From a bacterium (GTDB lineage Bacteria > Fidelibacterota > Marinisomatia > Marinisomatales > TCS55): a stretch of DNA of 64,000 bases. The stretch covers positions 39,645 through 103,644 of the forward strand of contig SGYN01000003.1 of assembly GCA_004321715.1 (NCBI GenBank), in the 5' to 3' direction. Positions within the stretch are counted from its first letter, which is position 1; each line of letters starts with the position of its first letter. The notes beneath the pieces were generated by a model. The model made no database searches. It had not been told where the DNA came from and was given only the letters and a program-made list of their open reading frames with translations. Below, piece after piece: positions 42,257-51,688 of the stretch. Made by a program: the position numbers and the translations under genes.

Positions 42257-44120
42257 ATTATTTCCATATAGCGCTATGGCTGAAGAAAAAACAATTGCTT
42301 GTTATGTGTATTTTTTATTCATAACCATCTCAAGTGTAATAAATAATAATATTGCATTTGCTCAGCAAAACACATCAATAAAATTAAAAGACTTAGCTAG
42401 TTCATCGGGAATTGATTTTATTCATTATGCTCCAAGACCCCGGTGGTGTGAAATTGGCCCTACAGTAGTTGGCGCAGCAACAAATGAGGGTTTAAATCTA
42501 GTTTTTGAACAGGAAAAGGAATATTGGAAATCAAATGGGCGTCTTATGACCATGGATGAGTTTGCTAATATCCACTTAATAAAAATGAATGGCTCTGGTG
42601 CGGCTTGGATTGATTATGATAGGGATGGTGATTGGGATCTTTATTTAGTTAATTGTCAAGGAGATGCAAGTGTCACTAATGCCATGTATGAAAACATAGG
42701 TAGTGGCGTGTTCACAAAAGTAAATAAATCTGGAGCTGAAGATGACGGGGAAGGAATGGCCGTTTCTTCAGCCGATTATAATAACGATGGGTTTCCTGAT
42801 CTGTTTGTTACTAATTATGGAAATTTTAAACTATATAAAAATAATAAAAACAAGACTTTTTCAGATGCTACTCAAGAAGCTTTTAGTAGTACAATTAAAG
42901 ATAAATGGTATGGTGGATCAGCTTGGGGGGATTACGATAACGATGGCGACTTAGATTTATATGTTACAGGGTATGTTGATTTTTCTAGAAGGCCAAAATT
43001 TACTAGTTTACGCTTTCCTATGGATTTCGGCGGCACACCAAACACATTATACAGAAATAATGGTGATGGCTCTTTTACTGACGTTACTACAACAACCGGG
43101 GTTTTGGATGATGCATCAAGAAAATCAATGCAGGTAGTATTTAATGATTTTAATGATGATCGTTTGCCTGATCTTTTTGTAACAAACGATACAGATGCAA
43201 ATGGTTTTTATTTAAATAAAGGCGATGGAACATTCAAGCAGTTTTCAGGTCCTAGTGGCCTAAGCACAACCGATGGAAGCATGGGTATAGCTTTAGGAGA
43301 CGTTAACAAAGACGGCTTAACAGATGTGGTATATACTAACTATGCGGCTGAAGTAAATACATTAGCAATGCTGCTGGATAACAAGTCAAGCAATGATGGA
43401 AAATTGAATAATGCCGTTTTTGTTCAAGATTTTGAGTCTCCACTTTTGCATAAGTTAACATGGCCAAAAGTTAGTTGGGCTCCAGGACTATATGATTTAG
43501 ATAATGATAAAGATTTGGATCTTTTTTTTGCCAATGGTCATTTAAACTCGGTTAGCGGTGATAACAGACAATCAAATCAACTTTTTGAAAATGATGGTAC
43601 CGGACGATTTAAAGATATTACAGAAAGTTCTGGCGTCTTAAGCGCAGGAAACCGTATTCACCGATCCGCAATATATGCAGATTATGATAATGATGGTATG
43701 GTTGATATGTTTGTTACAGTTAATGGACAACAAGTAGAAGATGGATCTGGAAATAATATATTTGATAAACACCAAGGAAAAGGCGTTTTGTTTCATAATG
43801 AAACCAAAAATAACAACCATTGGATTAAAGTGAGGCTGGAGGGCGTTACATCAAATAAAGACGCCTTTGGATCGCAGGTTATCATCCATACAGCAAGCGG
43901 TGTATACTCTCAATCGCTAGTCTCTGGTCAAGGATATTTTTCATCCCATGCAAAAGAATTATATTTTGGTCTGGGGACAGAAGATAAAATTGATAAAATA
44001 GAAATTAAATGGCCAAGTGGCGTTAATCAGTTTTTTAATAATATTTCTACAAAACAAACAATATATGTTATTGAAAACGGAAAATTATATCAAAACACTT
44101 TGGTCTTAAGCAATCAATGA
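42228..44120 (+). CDS. CRTAC1-like FG-GAP/VCBS + ASPIC/UnbV protein, third copy
   Basis: A 630-residue protein with seven FG-GAP/VCBS blades ('DYDRDGDWD', 'DYNNDGFPD', 'DYDNDGDLD', 'DFNDDRLPD', 'DLDNDKDLD', 'DYDNDGMVD') and a C-terminal ASPIC/UnbV domain ('YFSSHAKELYFGLGTEDKID', 'IEIKWPSG'). It is more distant from 30394 and 38302 than they are from each other, and has a longer N-terminal region ('PRPRWCEIGPTVVGAA'). The signal region is 'YVYFLFITISSVINNNIAFA'. ATGs at 42228, 42237 and 42276 are all possible; GAGG lies just before 42237. No lipobox, so it is probably periplasmic or secreted. Overlaps the preceding gene by up to 29 bases. Confidence 0.85.
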   Translation: MRKMLSLTSKLFPYSAMAEEKTIACYVYFLFITISSVINNNIAFAQQNTSIKLKDLASSSGIDFIHYAPRPRWCEIGPTVVGAATNEGLNLVFEQEKEYWKSNGRLMTMDEFANIHLIKMNGSGAAWIDYDRDGDWDLYLVNCQGDASVTNAMYENIGSGVFTKVNKSGAEDDGEGMAVSSADYNNDGFPDLFVTNYGNFKLYKNNKNKTFSDATQEAFSSTIKDKWYGGSAWGDYDNDGDLDLYVTGYVDFSRRPKFTSLRFPMDFGGTPNTLYRNNGDGSFTDVTTTTGVLDDASRKSMQVVFNDFNDDRLPDLFVTNDTDANGFYLNKGDGTFKQFSGPSGLSTTDGSMGIALGDVNKDGLTDVVYTNYAAEVNTLAMLLDNKSSNDGKLNNAVFVQDFESPLLHKLTWPKVSWAPGLYDLDNDKDLDLFFANGHLNSVSGDNRQSNQLFENDGTGRFKDITESSGVLSAGNRIHRSAIYADYDNDGMVDMFVTVNGQQVEDGSGNNIFDKHQGKGVLFHNETKNNNHWIKVRLEGVTSNKDAFGSQVIIHTASGVYSQSLVSGQGYFSSHAKELYFGLGTEDKIDKIEIKWPSGVNQFFNNISTKQTIYVIENGKLYQNTLVLSNQ

Positions 44121-44151
44121 CATCTTTAATATTCTTGTTATCTGATAATTT

Positions 44152-44991
44152 TTGTTTACATATATAAAAGGTTCAGCTTTATTGATTTTCATAGCTGCAA
44201 CTTGTGTAACAGCGCAAGTTAGGCAGCAAGTATCTATGGAGCTATCTATGAGCTTTGATGTTCCATATGTTGGTCCTATCAAAAAATTAGACACATTTAT
44301 TTTTGGTCCTAATATTTCACATCACACAGAAAAAACAGAGGCAAAAAGATTTTATGCAAAAATGTTGGTTAATGATTCCAAAGGGAAAATAATTGATGCA
44401 AACAACAAACTGTACATCAAATATAATATTGAAAATAAAGAATACTGGGAAATACCATTTGAAAAAGCATTATATAAAAAAGACTCTACTAAAACAAAAA
44501 AAAGTTCTAAAAGGAAAAATTCGAGATGGTCAATGCCCTTTGGTGATGATGAAAGCCCTATAGATAGTGTTTATAGAACAAAACAGAATGGTGGGCTACT
44601 TCTGGGGGTCGAAAGCATGAAATGGAAAACAACTTTTACGGACTCTTCTGGGGGTGTCTTAATTATAGAAGAATGGGAAACTCCCCAGCTGCCAGCATTA
44701 AGGCTTGCAGATTCATTAAATAAATCATTACAGATGTATCTTGGCAGACCAGATACAATGATAGCAACGTTTGGTGGTGGGTTTTCAAATATGATGCTGA
44801 AATCCAAAAACATCAAGCATCAGCTGCCTCCTATTAATGGTGAAATAATTAAAGCTATAATTCAAACTTTTGAAGAAGGTGAATTAACCCCAACTTTCGT
44901 AATGGAGCTCGAGATAACGGAGCTTAATATTGAGCCTTTAAATAAAGATAGCTTTCGTGTTCCAAAGCTGTATACTATAATTGATCAATAG
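44152..44991 (+). CDS. Exported protein of unknown function
   Basis: A 279-residue protein I do not recognise. TTG at 44152 is the only usual start after the in-frame stop that gives the signal peptide 'LLIFIAATCVTAQ'; no ribosome-binding site is obvious. The mature part begins with beta-rich 'VSMELSMSFDVPYVGPIKK', contains a basic patch 'TKKSSKRKN' around residue 115, and ends with an amphipathic region 'TPTFVMELEITELNIEPLN'. Segments such as 'IIEEWETPQLPALRLADSL' suggest a periplasmic beta-barrel or lipid-binding fold of the DUF4412 sort, but this is a weak impression. It lies 31 bases after a CRTAC1-like gene and overlaps the EamA transporter by 11 bases. Confidence 0.65.
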   Translation: MFTYIKGSALLIFIAATCVTAQVRQQVSMELSMSFDVPYVGPIKKLDTFIFGPNISHHTEKTEAKRFYAKMLVNDSKGKIIDANNKLYIKYNIENKEYWEIPFEKALYKKDSTKTKKSSKRKNSRWSMPFGDDESPIDSVYRTKQNGGLLLGVESMKWKTTFTDSSGGVLIIEEWETPQLPALRLADSLNKSLQMYLGRPDTMIATFGGGFSNMMLKSKNIKHQLPPINGEIIKAIIQTFEEGELTPTFVMELEITELNIEPLNKDSFRVPKLYTIIDQ

Positions 44992-45853
44992 CGTGCTAAA
45001 CAAGCAGATTTACCCACTACTTATCGTTGGTTTAATAGCGATATCTACATCCCCGGTTATTGCGAAACTATTACCCAATGTCCCTGCTGCTGTAATAGCC
45101 TTTTGGAGAATGGCAATTGCGAGCGCAGTTTTATGGATCTACGCTGGGGTTTTTTCACATAGTTCGAAAAGCTCTAATAATACAAAATTAGTATATTTAG
45201 CAGGAGCATCTCTAGCGATGCATTTTATCTTTTGGTTTGGAGCCTTGAAACTAACTTCTATAGCAAACACAACTGTTTTAGGAATAGTTGCACCTGCGTT
45301 TACGCTATTAATTGAGAGACTGATTTATGGTAAAAGAATAAATACTCTTAGCGCCATATCCTTAATAATAATTTTTATTGGATGTACAGTTGTTCAGGGA
45401 AGTAATTTAGGAAAATTTAGCGGTGAAGGACTTGGCAATGCTATGGCTATTATATCTGCAGTATTTTTGGGTATAGTATTTCTGATTGGTTCAAAAGCCA
45501 GACAAGATATCGGAGTTCTTCCTTACACAAAAAATTTATTTACTGTATCGGCTGTTGTGCTTCTGATTTCTTCTTTATCGTTAAATAATTCCATATTCAA
45601 CTATAGTATAGAAAATTATTTTTGGTTATTTATGTTGGGAATTATTCCTACGTTGATAGGTCATACCATATTTAGCTACTCAATAAAATATGTTTCTCCC
45701 ACAATCTTAGCATCCATACCCCTTGGTGAGCCTATAATCGCTTCTATTCTTGCCTTTGTTTTGTTTAATGAAGGTATTACTTCCCATGTTTTTATTGGTG
45801 GAATAATTATAGCAGCGGGGTTGCTTTTATTGATCAAGAATAATACAAATTAA
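44981..45853 (+). CDS. EamA/DMT-family transporter
   Basis: A 290-residue protein with ten predicted helices in two EamA repeats. First half: 'ISTSPVIAKLLPNVPAAVIAFWRM' and 'ANTTVLGIVAPAFTLLIERL'; second half: 'SPTILASIPLGEPIIASILAF', the typical 'P..A.....E' signature. Members export or exchange small metabolites such as amino acids or nucleotides; the substrate here is unknown. Start is TTG 44981 or GTG 44993, both overlapping or abutting the preceding stop. It ends the plus-strand run and converges on the plsC-like gene with a 16-base gap. Confidence 0.85.
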   Translation: MINSVLNKQIYPLLIVGLIAISTSPVIAKLLPNVPAAVIAFWRMAIASAVLWIYAGVFSHSSKSSNNTKLVYLAGASLAMHFIFWFGALKLTSIANTTVLGIVAPAFTLLIERLIYGKRINTLSAISLIIIFIGCTVVQGSNLGKFSGEGLGNAMAIISAVFLGIVFLIGSKARQDIGVLPYTKNLFTVSAVVLLISSLSLNNSIFNYSIENYFWLFMLGIIPTLIGHTIFSYSIKYVSPTILASIPLGEPIIASILAFVLFNEGITSHVFIGGIIIAAGLLLLIKNNTN

Positions 45854-45869
45854 TTGATATAGAATTAAA

Positions 45870-46559
45870 TCATTTTGTGTCATTCGCGTATTCGCCATGA
45901 AACTTTCTTGGTAGCAGTGCTGCTATATTCCGCATGATATCATCACCAATTTCAGCTAATTGGTTTTGGCGGTTGATTCGGTCAGATGGAAGATCACGTG
46001 AAATAGAAAATGGAATTCCAACTTTGACTTTCACCTGAGGTCTTATACCTTTAAACCACTTGTGCCATATATCTTTATCCAAGCCAACAACGCTCATGGG
46101 CAGTATTTTGCAATCAGATTTTAATGAAAGATATGTAACCCCTTTTTTTGGCTTTCGCAGCGCGGGCCCTGTAGTTGCTTCTGGGAATATTCCTAATATT
46201 TCACCATTTCGCAAAGCTTGAACTGCTATCTTAATTGTTGATGGAGCTAGCTTCTGTCTGTTGGTTGGAATAAAACCATAAAGTTTACCTGCAACTATGA
46301 CATCCCATTTAATATCTTGGTCGCTTGCTGCGAGAAAGCTTATAGGCTTTCGTATTGCATATGCCACAAGTGCTGGGTCAAATATATGGAAATGATTTAT
46401 TGCTATAATATATGGACCGTTTTTAGGAATATTATTTCTTCCATATACTCTGGGCTTTAATAAAACGGTGCATAGCAAAAGATTCAAATAACTTGATAGA
46501 TACCGAACCCATTTTGGTAATAATTTGTAAGAATCCAGCTTCGTTCGTACAGAACTCAT
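45870..46559 (-). CDS. plsC: 1-acyl-sn-glycerol-3-phosphate acyltransferase
   Basis: A 229-residue LPLAT-family acyltransferase. The catalytic NH(X)4D motif is 'NHFHIFD' (Asn55-Asp61). Motif II is 'FIPTNRQ' and motif III is 'IFPEATTGP' (about residues 122-130), where the more common 'FPEGTRS' is altered. A hydrophobic segment near residues 20-35 would tether it to the inner membrane. It transfers an acyl chain to lysophosphatidate in phospholipid synthesis. It is the last gene of a minus-strand run after ssb, 26 bases away. Confidence 0.87.
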   Translation of the reverse strand: MSSVRTKLDSYKLLPKWVRYLSSYLNLLLCTVLLKPRVYGRNNIPKNGPYIIAINHFHIFDPALVAYAIRKPISFLAASDQDIKWDVIVAGKLYGFIPTNRQKLAPSTIKIAVQALRNGEILGIFPEATTGPALRKPKKGVTYLSLKSDCKILPMSVVGLDKDIWHKWFKGIRPQVKVKVGIPFSISRDLPSDRINRQNQLAEIGDDIMRNIAALLPRKFHGEYANDTK

Positions 46560-46585
46560 TACAATATTATATAACTAATTATTTA

Positions 46586-46984
46586 TTAAAACGGTAAGTC
46601 ATCATCGTTTGATGGTGGCGAAGATTGGCTGCCTCCGCTTTCCGTGTTGCGACGCCCTAGCGTTGTAAAGGCATTTCCGACCACTTCTGTTGAATATCTT
46701 TTCATCCCTTCTTTGTCTTCCCAGGACCGTGTTTGCAGCCTGCCCTCCACATACACCATTTGCCCTTTTTTTACATACTCTCCAGCAAACTCTGCCTGCT
46801 TCCCAAACAATACGCATCGATGCCACTCTGTGTGGTCCTCCCAATTACCCTCGGTATTTTTTCTAGATTCATTGGTTGCCACGCTAAATGTTGCAACAGC
46901 GGTACCACCTGGGGTAAATCTGCTTTCAGGATCTCCCCCTAAGTGGCCAACTAGTATAACTTTATTTACACTCCCTTTTTGCAT
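46586..46984 (-). CDS. ssb: Single-stranded DNA-binding protein
   Basis: A 132-residue SSB with an N-terminal OB fold ('VNKVILVGHLGGDPESRFTP', 'GTAVATFSVATNES', 'EDHTEWHRCVLFGKQAEFA', 'KKGQMVYVEGRLQTRSW') and the acidic C-terminal tail 'DDDLPF' that recruits replication and repair partners. The linker is short (about 20 residues), so the protein is smaller than typical SSBs of 160-180. An AAGGAG site sits 6 bases before the ATG. It follows the cotH-like gene by 12 bases. The plus-strand and second minus-strand track ORFs here are shadows. Confidence 0.95.
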   Translation of the reverse strand: MQKGSVNKVILVGHLGGDPESRFTPGGTAVATFSVATNESRKNTEGNWEDHTEWHRCVLFGKQAEFAGEYVKKGQMVYVEGRLQTRSWEDKEGMKRYSTEVVGNAFTTLGRRNTESGGSQSSPPSNDDDLPF

Positions 46985-46996
46985 GTGTTCTCCTTA

Positions 46997-49255
46997 TTAT
47001 TTTACTAAAATTACTTTTCTTGCCTCTTTATAATCATCCCAAATGTAGTTCACATTTTCCTGTTGATTATATATAAAATTGTTTGCTTGTAATAGCACTA
47101 TATACGTGCCACTAGAAACAACCTTTCCATATTTATCTAACCCATCCCAAGATATTGAATGGGTACCAGCACGGCTCTTCCCGTTAAATAGTGTGTTGAT
47201 ATGAAGGCCTTTAATATTAAAAATATTTAATGTAATTCTTGAATCCAGGGGCATGTTATACTTTATTGATACAGATTGGTTAAAGGGGTTTGGATATAAA
47301 GGATTCATAGAAAATTTTTCGGGAATTAAGCTCATTTCTGTTTGTGTGGATAATAACTCATTATCCATCCATTCCATTCTCGTTATAATCCAGCTTCTTA
47401 GATAGTCTATTTCATCTTGATATGTTTGACCAATGTAATAGTTAGGCCAAACGTATTCTCCCAACGTTGGCCAACGTTCGAAATTTCTTTCTGCAGCTTC
47501 ACCTATATGAGCTTGCAAAGAGTCTATTAGTAAATGTACTGAGGCATTAGAAAGAGAATTGTTTCTTAGGTTGTTCCATCGTTGCTGTACTGACCATCGA
47601 AAACTTTGATCTGTCCAAATAATACCCCACCAATATGGAATACTAAAATCGTCAAGAGGTAAATCTGCTTCTACTTGCCAGCCTTCTGGCTCCCAGCCAT
47701 TATAATAGTCCGCATTTCCAAACCCAAGGTTAAAATCCCAAATGGGCCCTGCAACTAATTGGCCACTTTCGCTATCTTTATCCTTATGTAAAAAACTGCT
47801 CAGCCTGTAACCGTCGACATTTTTTGTTATTTCTTGCATAATAAAAAAATCAACAAAGGACCCCCAATCAATAATGCTGGGGTATCCTGTTTCTGGATTT
47901 GCAAAGTCTTCGCTTAAAACTATCTGTTCAAAGGTATCCATATAGTTCATTATATATTGCTGTTGTTCATAGACAATTTCATCTGGTTTAGGATAATGGT
48001 ATTGATAATAGAAACCCCCATATGAATCCAATGGTGGCTCAGAGTGCCAACCCCCAATATTTTCTCCATCCCACTTATCAACCTTAATTATGTATCCACC
48101 GGTTATATCATCCCCTGAAACCTCTTCTACCTCTAGTTTAGAAATATTTACTCTATTATTATCCCTCTTTATTTTTTCAAACATCACATACAGTCCTCTA
48201 TAGTCACCATTAACCACCAATTCAAAATAATGTGACCTTGATGCATATTTTCCCGCCTCTCTGGCCATTGTGTAAATGATTGCATTGCGCATTAGTGATT
48301 TATCTGTGTACGGTGCATTAAATATCCAATCATTCTCTTCAGGCATACCAAAAAGAGAAACGTTGTTATTTTCACCCACGCTATCTCTTGTTTCAACCGC
48401 AAACTGTTTCTTTGGAAACCACGTTGTTGAAGATCCGCGTATCTCAATTCCAATAAAACCGTCATAGTGATTATATGGGTCTGATAGATAGTTTATTACT
48501 CCTGGGCCATTATCAATAATTCCCATGTGGGCTGTGAGTTTTTCTTCATTAGGTATTTCTTGGCCGTTGGTATTCACTACTATTATTGGGAGATGCGATG
48601 AAGAAAAATCTGTCGGAATGTAAAACCATTCTGGTGTCTCTCCATAGTATGACAACCCTTCACTTAGTTTAAATGATAAATAAAATAAACTAGACATGTC
48701 AGAAGAAGTTGTGTTGACATTGTGTACCTGTACGGCTAAAACGTTTTCTCCTGTGGATAGAACATCTTCAAAATCGCTAGGATATAAAACAAACGCTTCT
48801 GGTGCTTGCCCTTGGTACATTACTGCCTCGTGGTCTGTTTCGGTAGTTTGTTCATATGTAACCTGTGATCCTGGCTCACCCATATTCGCAGATCGTAAAA
48901 CTTCAGTTCCATTTATGTATGCTATAAATCCATCATCATAATCTGCGTGTATGGCTAAAGATAGTATTTCATCCAGAGATATGACGTTAAAATTTTTACG
49001 GAAAAACACTGATAATGTATTAGTTATAATTGTGTTATCATCGCCATCTGCATACCCAAAGCCTCCTTGCCCTGTATTCCAATTGCTTGAATCAAAGTTT
49101 AACTGATTCCAATTTTCTGGTGGAGATGTTGTTCCGACAAAATAACTCCATGTGTCTTCTGCATATATTGCTGTCTCCCATTGTGGTTGCGCTAGTAAAA
49201 TTGAAACACTTAATGTTAGCAACAAAAACATGGTGTGTAGTTTATGAATCATCAA
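46997..49255 (-). CDS. CotH-kinase-like secreted protein with sorting tail
   Basis: A 752-residue exported protein (signal ends 'SILLAQ'). Residues about 25-205 resemble a beta-sandwich ('FFRKNFNV', 'HADYDDGFIAYING'). Residues about 215-570 are a CotH-type protein-kinase-like domain with 'GIEIRGSSTTWFPKKQF', 'NGDYRGLYVMFEKIKRD' and 'VAGPIWDFNLGFGNADYY'. The last 90 residues are a FlgD-like sorting domain: 'NPLYPNPFNQSVSIKY' through 'SSGTYIVLLQA', ending 'RKVILVK'. CotH in Bacillus phosphorylates spore-coat proteins; in Bacteroidetes-like organisms the role is unknown. The tail suggests surface export by a type IX-like route. Preceded by the nitrilase gene, 47 bases upstream. Confidence 0.85.
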   Translation of the reverse strand: MMIHKLHTMFLLLTLSVSILLAQPQWETAIYAEDTWSYFVGTTSPPENWNQLNFDSSNWNTGQGGFGYADGDDNTIITNTLSVFFRKNFNVISLDEILSLAIHADYDDGFIAYINGTEVLRSANMGEPGSQVTYEQTTETDHEAVMYQGQAPEAFVLYPSDFEDVLSTGENVLAVQVHNVNTTSSDMSSLFYLSFKLSEGLSYYGETPEWFYIPTDFSSSHLPIIVVNTNGQEIPNEEKLTAHMGIIDNGPGVINYLSDPYNHYDGFIGIEIRGSSTTWFPKKQFAVETRDSVGENNNVSLFGMPEENDWIFNAPYTDKSLMRNAIIYTMAREAGKYASRSHYFELVVNGDYRGLYVMFEKIKRDNNRVNISKLEVEEVSGDDITGGYIIKVDKWDGENIGGWHSEPPLDSYGGFYYQYHYPKPDEIVYEQQQYIMNYMDTFEQIVLSEDFANPETGYPSIIDWGSFVDFFIMQEITKNVDGYRLSSFLHKDKDSESGQLVAGPIWDFNLGFGNADYYNGWEPEGWQVEADLPLDDFSIPYWWGIIWTDQSFRWSVQQRWNNLRNNSLSNASVHLLIDSLQAHIGEAAERNFERWPTLGEYVWPNYYIGQTYQDEIDYLRSWIITRMEWMDNELLSTQTEMSLIPEKFSMNPLYPNPFNQSVSIKYNMPLDSRITLNIFNIKGLHINTLFNGKSRAGTHSISWDGLDKYGKVVSSGTYIVLLQANNFIYNQQENVNYIWDDYKEARKVILVK

Positions 49256-49302
49256 AGATAAAGCTGATACTTGCTCAATGTTTTTAATAACACTTACAAA
49301 AC

Positions 49303-50124
49303 TTACTTTTTATACACTGAAAACGTTTGGGGGTTATCTTTAAACGCCTCCAGAGGTCTTGTAACACCAGCAACGCCTATCTCTCTGATTTTTCTTACAT
49401 GTTCAAAGTCAATCACACATGTTTGTATACAAGGCCCCTCTCCATTGCTTTGTAACACCACTCCTTCTGGATCAATTATTTGAGAGCCCCCCACCCCGCC
49501 ATATCCAACACCGTTACAAGACACAACATAACTCTGCTGAGTAATAGCTGTTGCTTGTGATATTATCTGTTCTTGCTTTCTGTCTCCTGTAGTTGTCATT
49601 GTTGGGACAATAATAAGTTCTGCGTTCAAATGAATGAGATCTCTTGCTACTTCTGGAAACCATATATCATAACAAATCATTATACCTATGTTCCCTATTC
49701 CATCTAGGCTAAAAACAAAAGGGGATGAACCGCAAGTTGTTTTTTCATATGGTCTCCATGGGTATCGTTTTCTATACAAACCCTCCATTTCTCCTTTTGG
49801 AGAAAAAACGACTGATGTATTATAAATATTTTGATCTGATAATTCATACATGCTGCCTGGTATTATCCATAAGTTATACTGTTTTGCCCATGATGAAAAA
49901 ATATCTGTTAATGGCCCTGGAATTTCTTGAGCATCTTTTTTCATTTCTTTGCCAATGTTCATAGCACACAATTCTGGGTATACAACCATGTCAATTTGGG
50001 GAAATGTTTTTTGTATGTGCTGTAAGTATTGCTCCATCGTCTTAAGATTTTCATCTTGGCTCTGCGTCATGTGCATCTGAACGGATGCAATGTTTAAACT
50101 CGTTTTTACTCTCTTATTATTCAT
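49303..50124 (-). CDS. Carbon-nitrogen hydrolase (nitrilase superfamily)
   Basis: A 273-residue cytoplasmic amidase with the superfamily triad: Glu51 in 'VVYPELCAM', Lys119 in 'GLYRKRYPW' and Cys151 in 'IMICYDIWFPE'. A further 'VSCNGVGYGGVGGSQIIDP' gives the last conserved segment. It hydrolyses an amide or carbamoyl bond; the closest impressions are aliphatic amidase or N-carbamoyl/omega-amidase types, but the substrate is unknown. It begins 6 bases after the end of the oligopeptide ABC ATPase gene, so it probably acts on a compound brought in by that importer (inference). Confidence 0.87.
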   Translation of the reverse strand: MNNKRVKTSLNIASVQMHMTQSQDENLKTMEQYLQHIQKTFPQIDMVVYPELCAMNIGKEMKKDAQEIPGPLTDIFSSWAKQYNLWIIPGSMYELSDQNIYNTSVVFSPKGEMEGLYRKRYPWRPYEKTTCGSSPFVFSLDGIGNIGIMICYDIWFPEVARDLIHLNAELIIVPTMTTTGDRKQEQIISQATAITQQSYVVSCNGVGYGGVGGSQIIDPEGVVLQSNGEGPCIQTCVIDFEHVRKIREIGVAGVTRPLEAFKDNPQTFSVYKK

Positions 50125-50130
50125 TATACA

Positions 50131-51687
50131 TTATGACACAATATTATACTCTGCCGTAATTAAGCTTTTTGTGTATCGGCGTTTTGGGTGGTTAAGAATA
50201 GTATATGGGTCTTCTTCCTCTATTATTTCTCCTTTATATAATACAGCTAATCGATCCACAGTTTCCATAACGATTCTAATATCGTGTGAAATTAATAAAA
50301 TTGTAAGGTTGTCATCCTTTATTAAGAATTGTAATAAATCAAGGATTGTCTGTTGAGATTTTATATCTAAAGCAGACGTTGGTTCATCTAAAATTAACAA
50401 GGAAGGGTTTTGTATTAGGGCTCTTGCAATGGAAACACGTTGACGCTGCCCACCGGAGAGCGTGTGCGGATATCTGCTTAATAAATTGGTGCTTAGTTCA
50501 ACTTTTTCAATACAATTATTTAACTTATCATTCATGCCGGATAAATCAAGACCCCCAGAAATTTCCATTGGCTCCATTAATATTTCAACAATTGTCATGC
50601 GCGGGTTTAGAGAGCCTAATGAATCTTGAAAAACTGCACTTAGGCGCCTGTTTGGCTTATTGTGGATCGTCATGTTTCCATTTTCATCAAGAACAGAAAC
50701 CTCTCCCTTATCTTGATGAATAATTTGCAGCAATATTTTTGCTAACGTGGACTTTCCGCTTCCAGATTCACCAATAATTCCAAGGATTTCATTTTTATAT
50801 ATATCAAGATTTATATTTTTTAATACGTTCTTTTGTTTACTTGAATGAGCATAGCTCTTATATAAATTATTTATAGAGCAAATGGTAAGTTTTTTATCTT
50901 CATCATTAGAATTGTTTGGTTTAATTAACTTGAGACTCCGAATTAATGATTTAGAATAACTGTTTTTTGGTTTATTAAACAGTATATCGGTTTCGGAAAA
51001 CTCAACAATACTTCCAGCTTTCATTACGGCTGTTTTATCACAGTATTTCTTTATTGATAGCAGATCGTGTGAGATCAGCAGCGTGCTTATATTGTTTTGT
51101 ACTCGCAACTCGTTAATCAAGTGAAGGATTTCTTCGCGCAGGTTTGCGTCTAGGGCTGTTGTAGCCTCATCGGCAATTAATAGTTTGGGTTTAATAGACA
51201 TTGCTATTGCAATCATTGCTCGTTGCATCTGTCCACCTGAAATTTGATGTGGGTACCGATTTAAAATATCAGTTTCTTTCTTTAGATATACACGTTCTAA
51301 CCATTGTTTTGCTATTATCAAAGATTCTTCTTTTGTTACACCAAACCGTTTCATAACAATCAATGAAAATTGTTTTCCAATAGTTTGTATTGGGTTTAGG
51401 GAAAGCATTGGGTTTTGAAAGACCATAGAAACTTCGCGTCCTTTTAATCTGCTTCTATTATTTGTCATGTCTTTGTTCTTAAAAAATATTTTTCCAGTTA
51501 TGACACAACCTAAAACCGGAAGCTGATCTAGAATAGTCCAGGCTAACATGGTTTTTCCACTTCCTGTTTCACCTATAAGGCCGACGGCTTCACCCGATTC
51601 AATCTCCAGATTAATTGAATCAAGAAATGTTGTTTCAATATTTTGATTATATGATTTTAAACTAACGTTTTGTAGTGATAATAACAT
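50131..51687 (-). CDS. Dipeptide/oligopeptide-type ABC importer, fused double ATPase
   Basis: About 518 residues with two complete ATPase domains, equivalent to a DppD-DppF fusion as in GsiA/YejF. Domain 1: 'GETGSGKT', 'ISGGQMQR', 'LLIADEATTALD'. Domain 2: 'GESGSGKST', 'LSGGQRQR', 'LLILDEPTSALD'. Both switch His residues are present ('LLISHDLLS', 'LLISHDIRI'). I prefer ATG 51687 to the track's TTG 51702, which overlaps dppC. It powers the permeases encoded upstream. The operon order is binding protein, permease, permease, ATPase, amidase. Confidence 0.92.
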   Translation of the reverse strand: MLLSLQNVSLKSYNQNIETTFLDSINLEIESGEAVGLIGETGSGKTMLAWTILDQLPVLGCVITGKIFFKNKDMTNNRSRLKGREVSMVFQNPMLSLNPIQTIGKQFSLIVMKRFGVTKEESLIIAKQWLERVYLKKETDILNRYPHQISGGQMQRAMIAIAMSIKPKLLIADEATTALDANLREEILHLINELRVQNNISTLLISHDLLSIKKYCDKTAVMKAGSIVEFSETDILFNKPKNSYSKSLIRSLKLIKPNNSNDEDKKLTICSINNLYKSYAHSSKQKNVLKNINLDIYKNEILGIIGESGSGKSTLAKILLQIIHQDKGEVSVLDENGNMTIHNKPNRRLSAVFQDSLGSLNPRMTIVEILMEPMEISGGLDLSGMNDKLNNCIEKVELSTNLLSRYPHTLSGGQRQRVSIARALIQNPSLLILDEPTSALDIKSQQTILDLLQFLIKDDNLTILLISHDIRIVMETVDRLAVLYKGEIIEEEDPYTILNHPKRRYTKSLITAEYNIVS

Positions 51688-51688
51688 C

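Noticed and set aside
30394-44120. Repeated DxDxDG coding blocks as a DNA repeat or CRISPR-like array
   Set aside because: The periodicity comes from FG-GAP/VCBS protein repeats; the DNA copies vary and no regular spacer pattern exists.
46602-46844. Second minus-strand ORF and two plus-strand ORFs inside ssb
   Set aside because: All overlap the full ssb frame with its DDDLPF tail and strong ribosome site; they carry no homology and are shadows.
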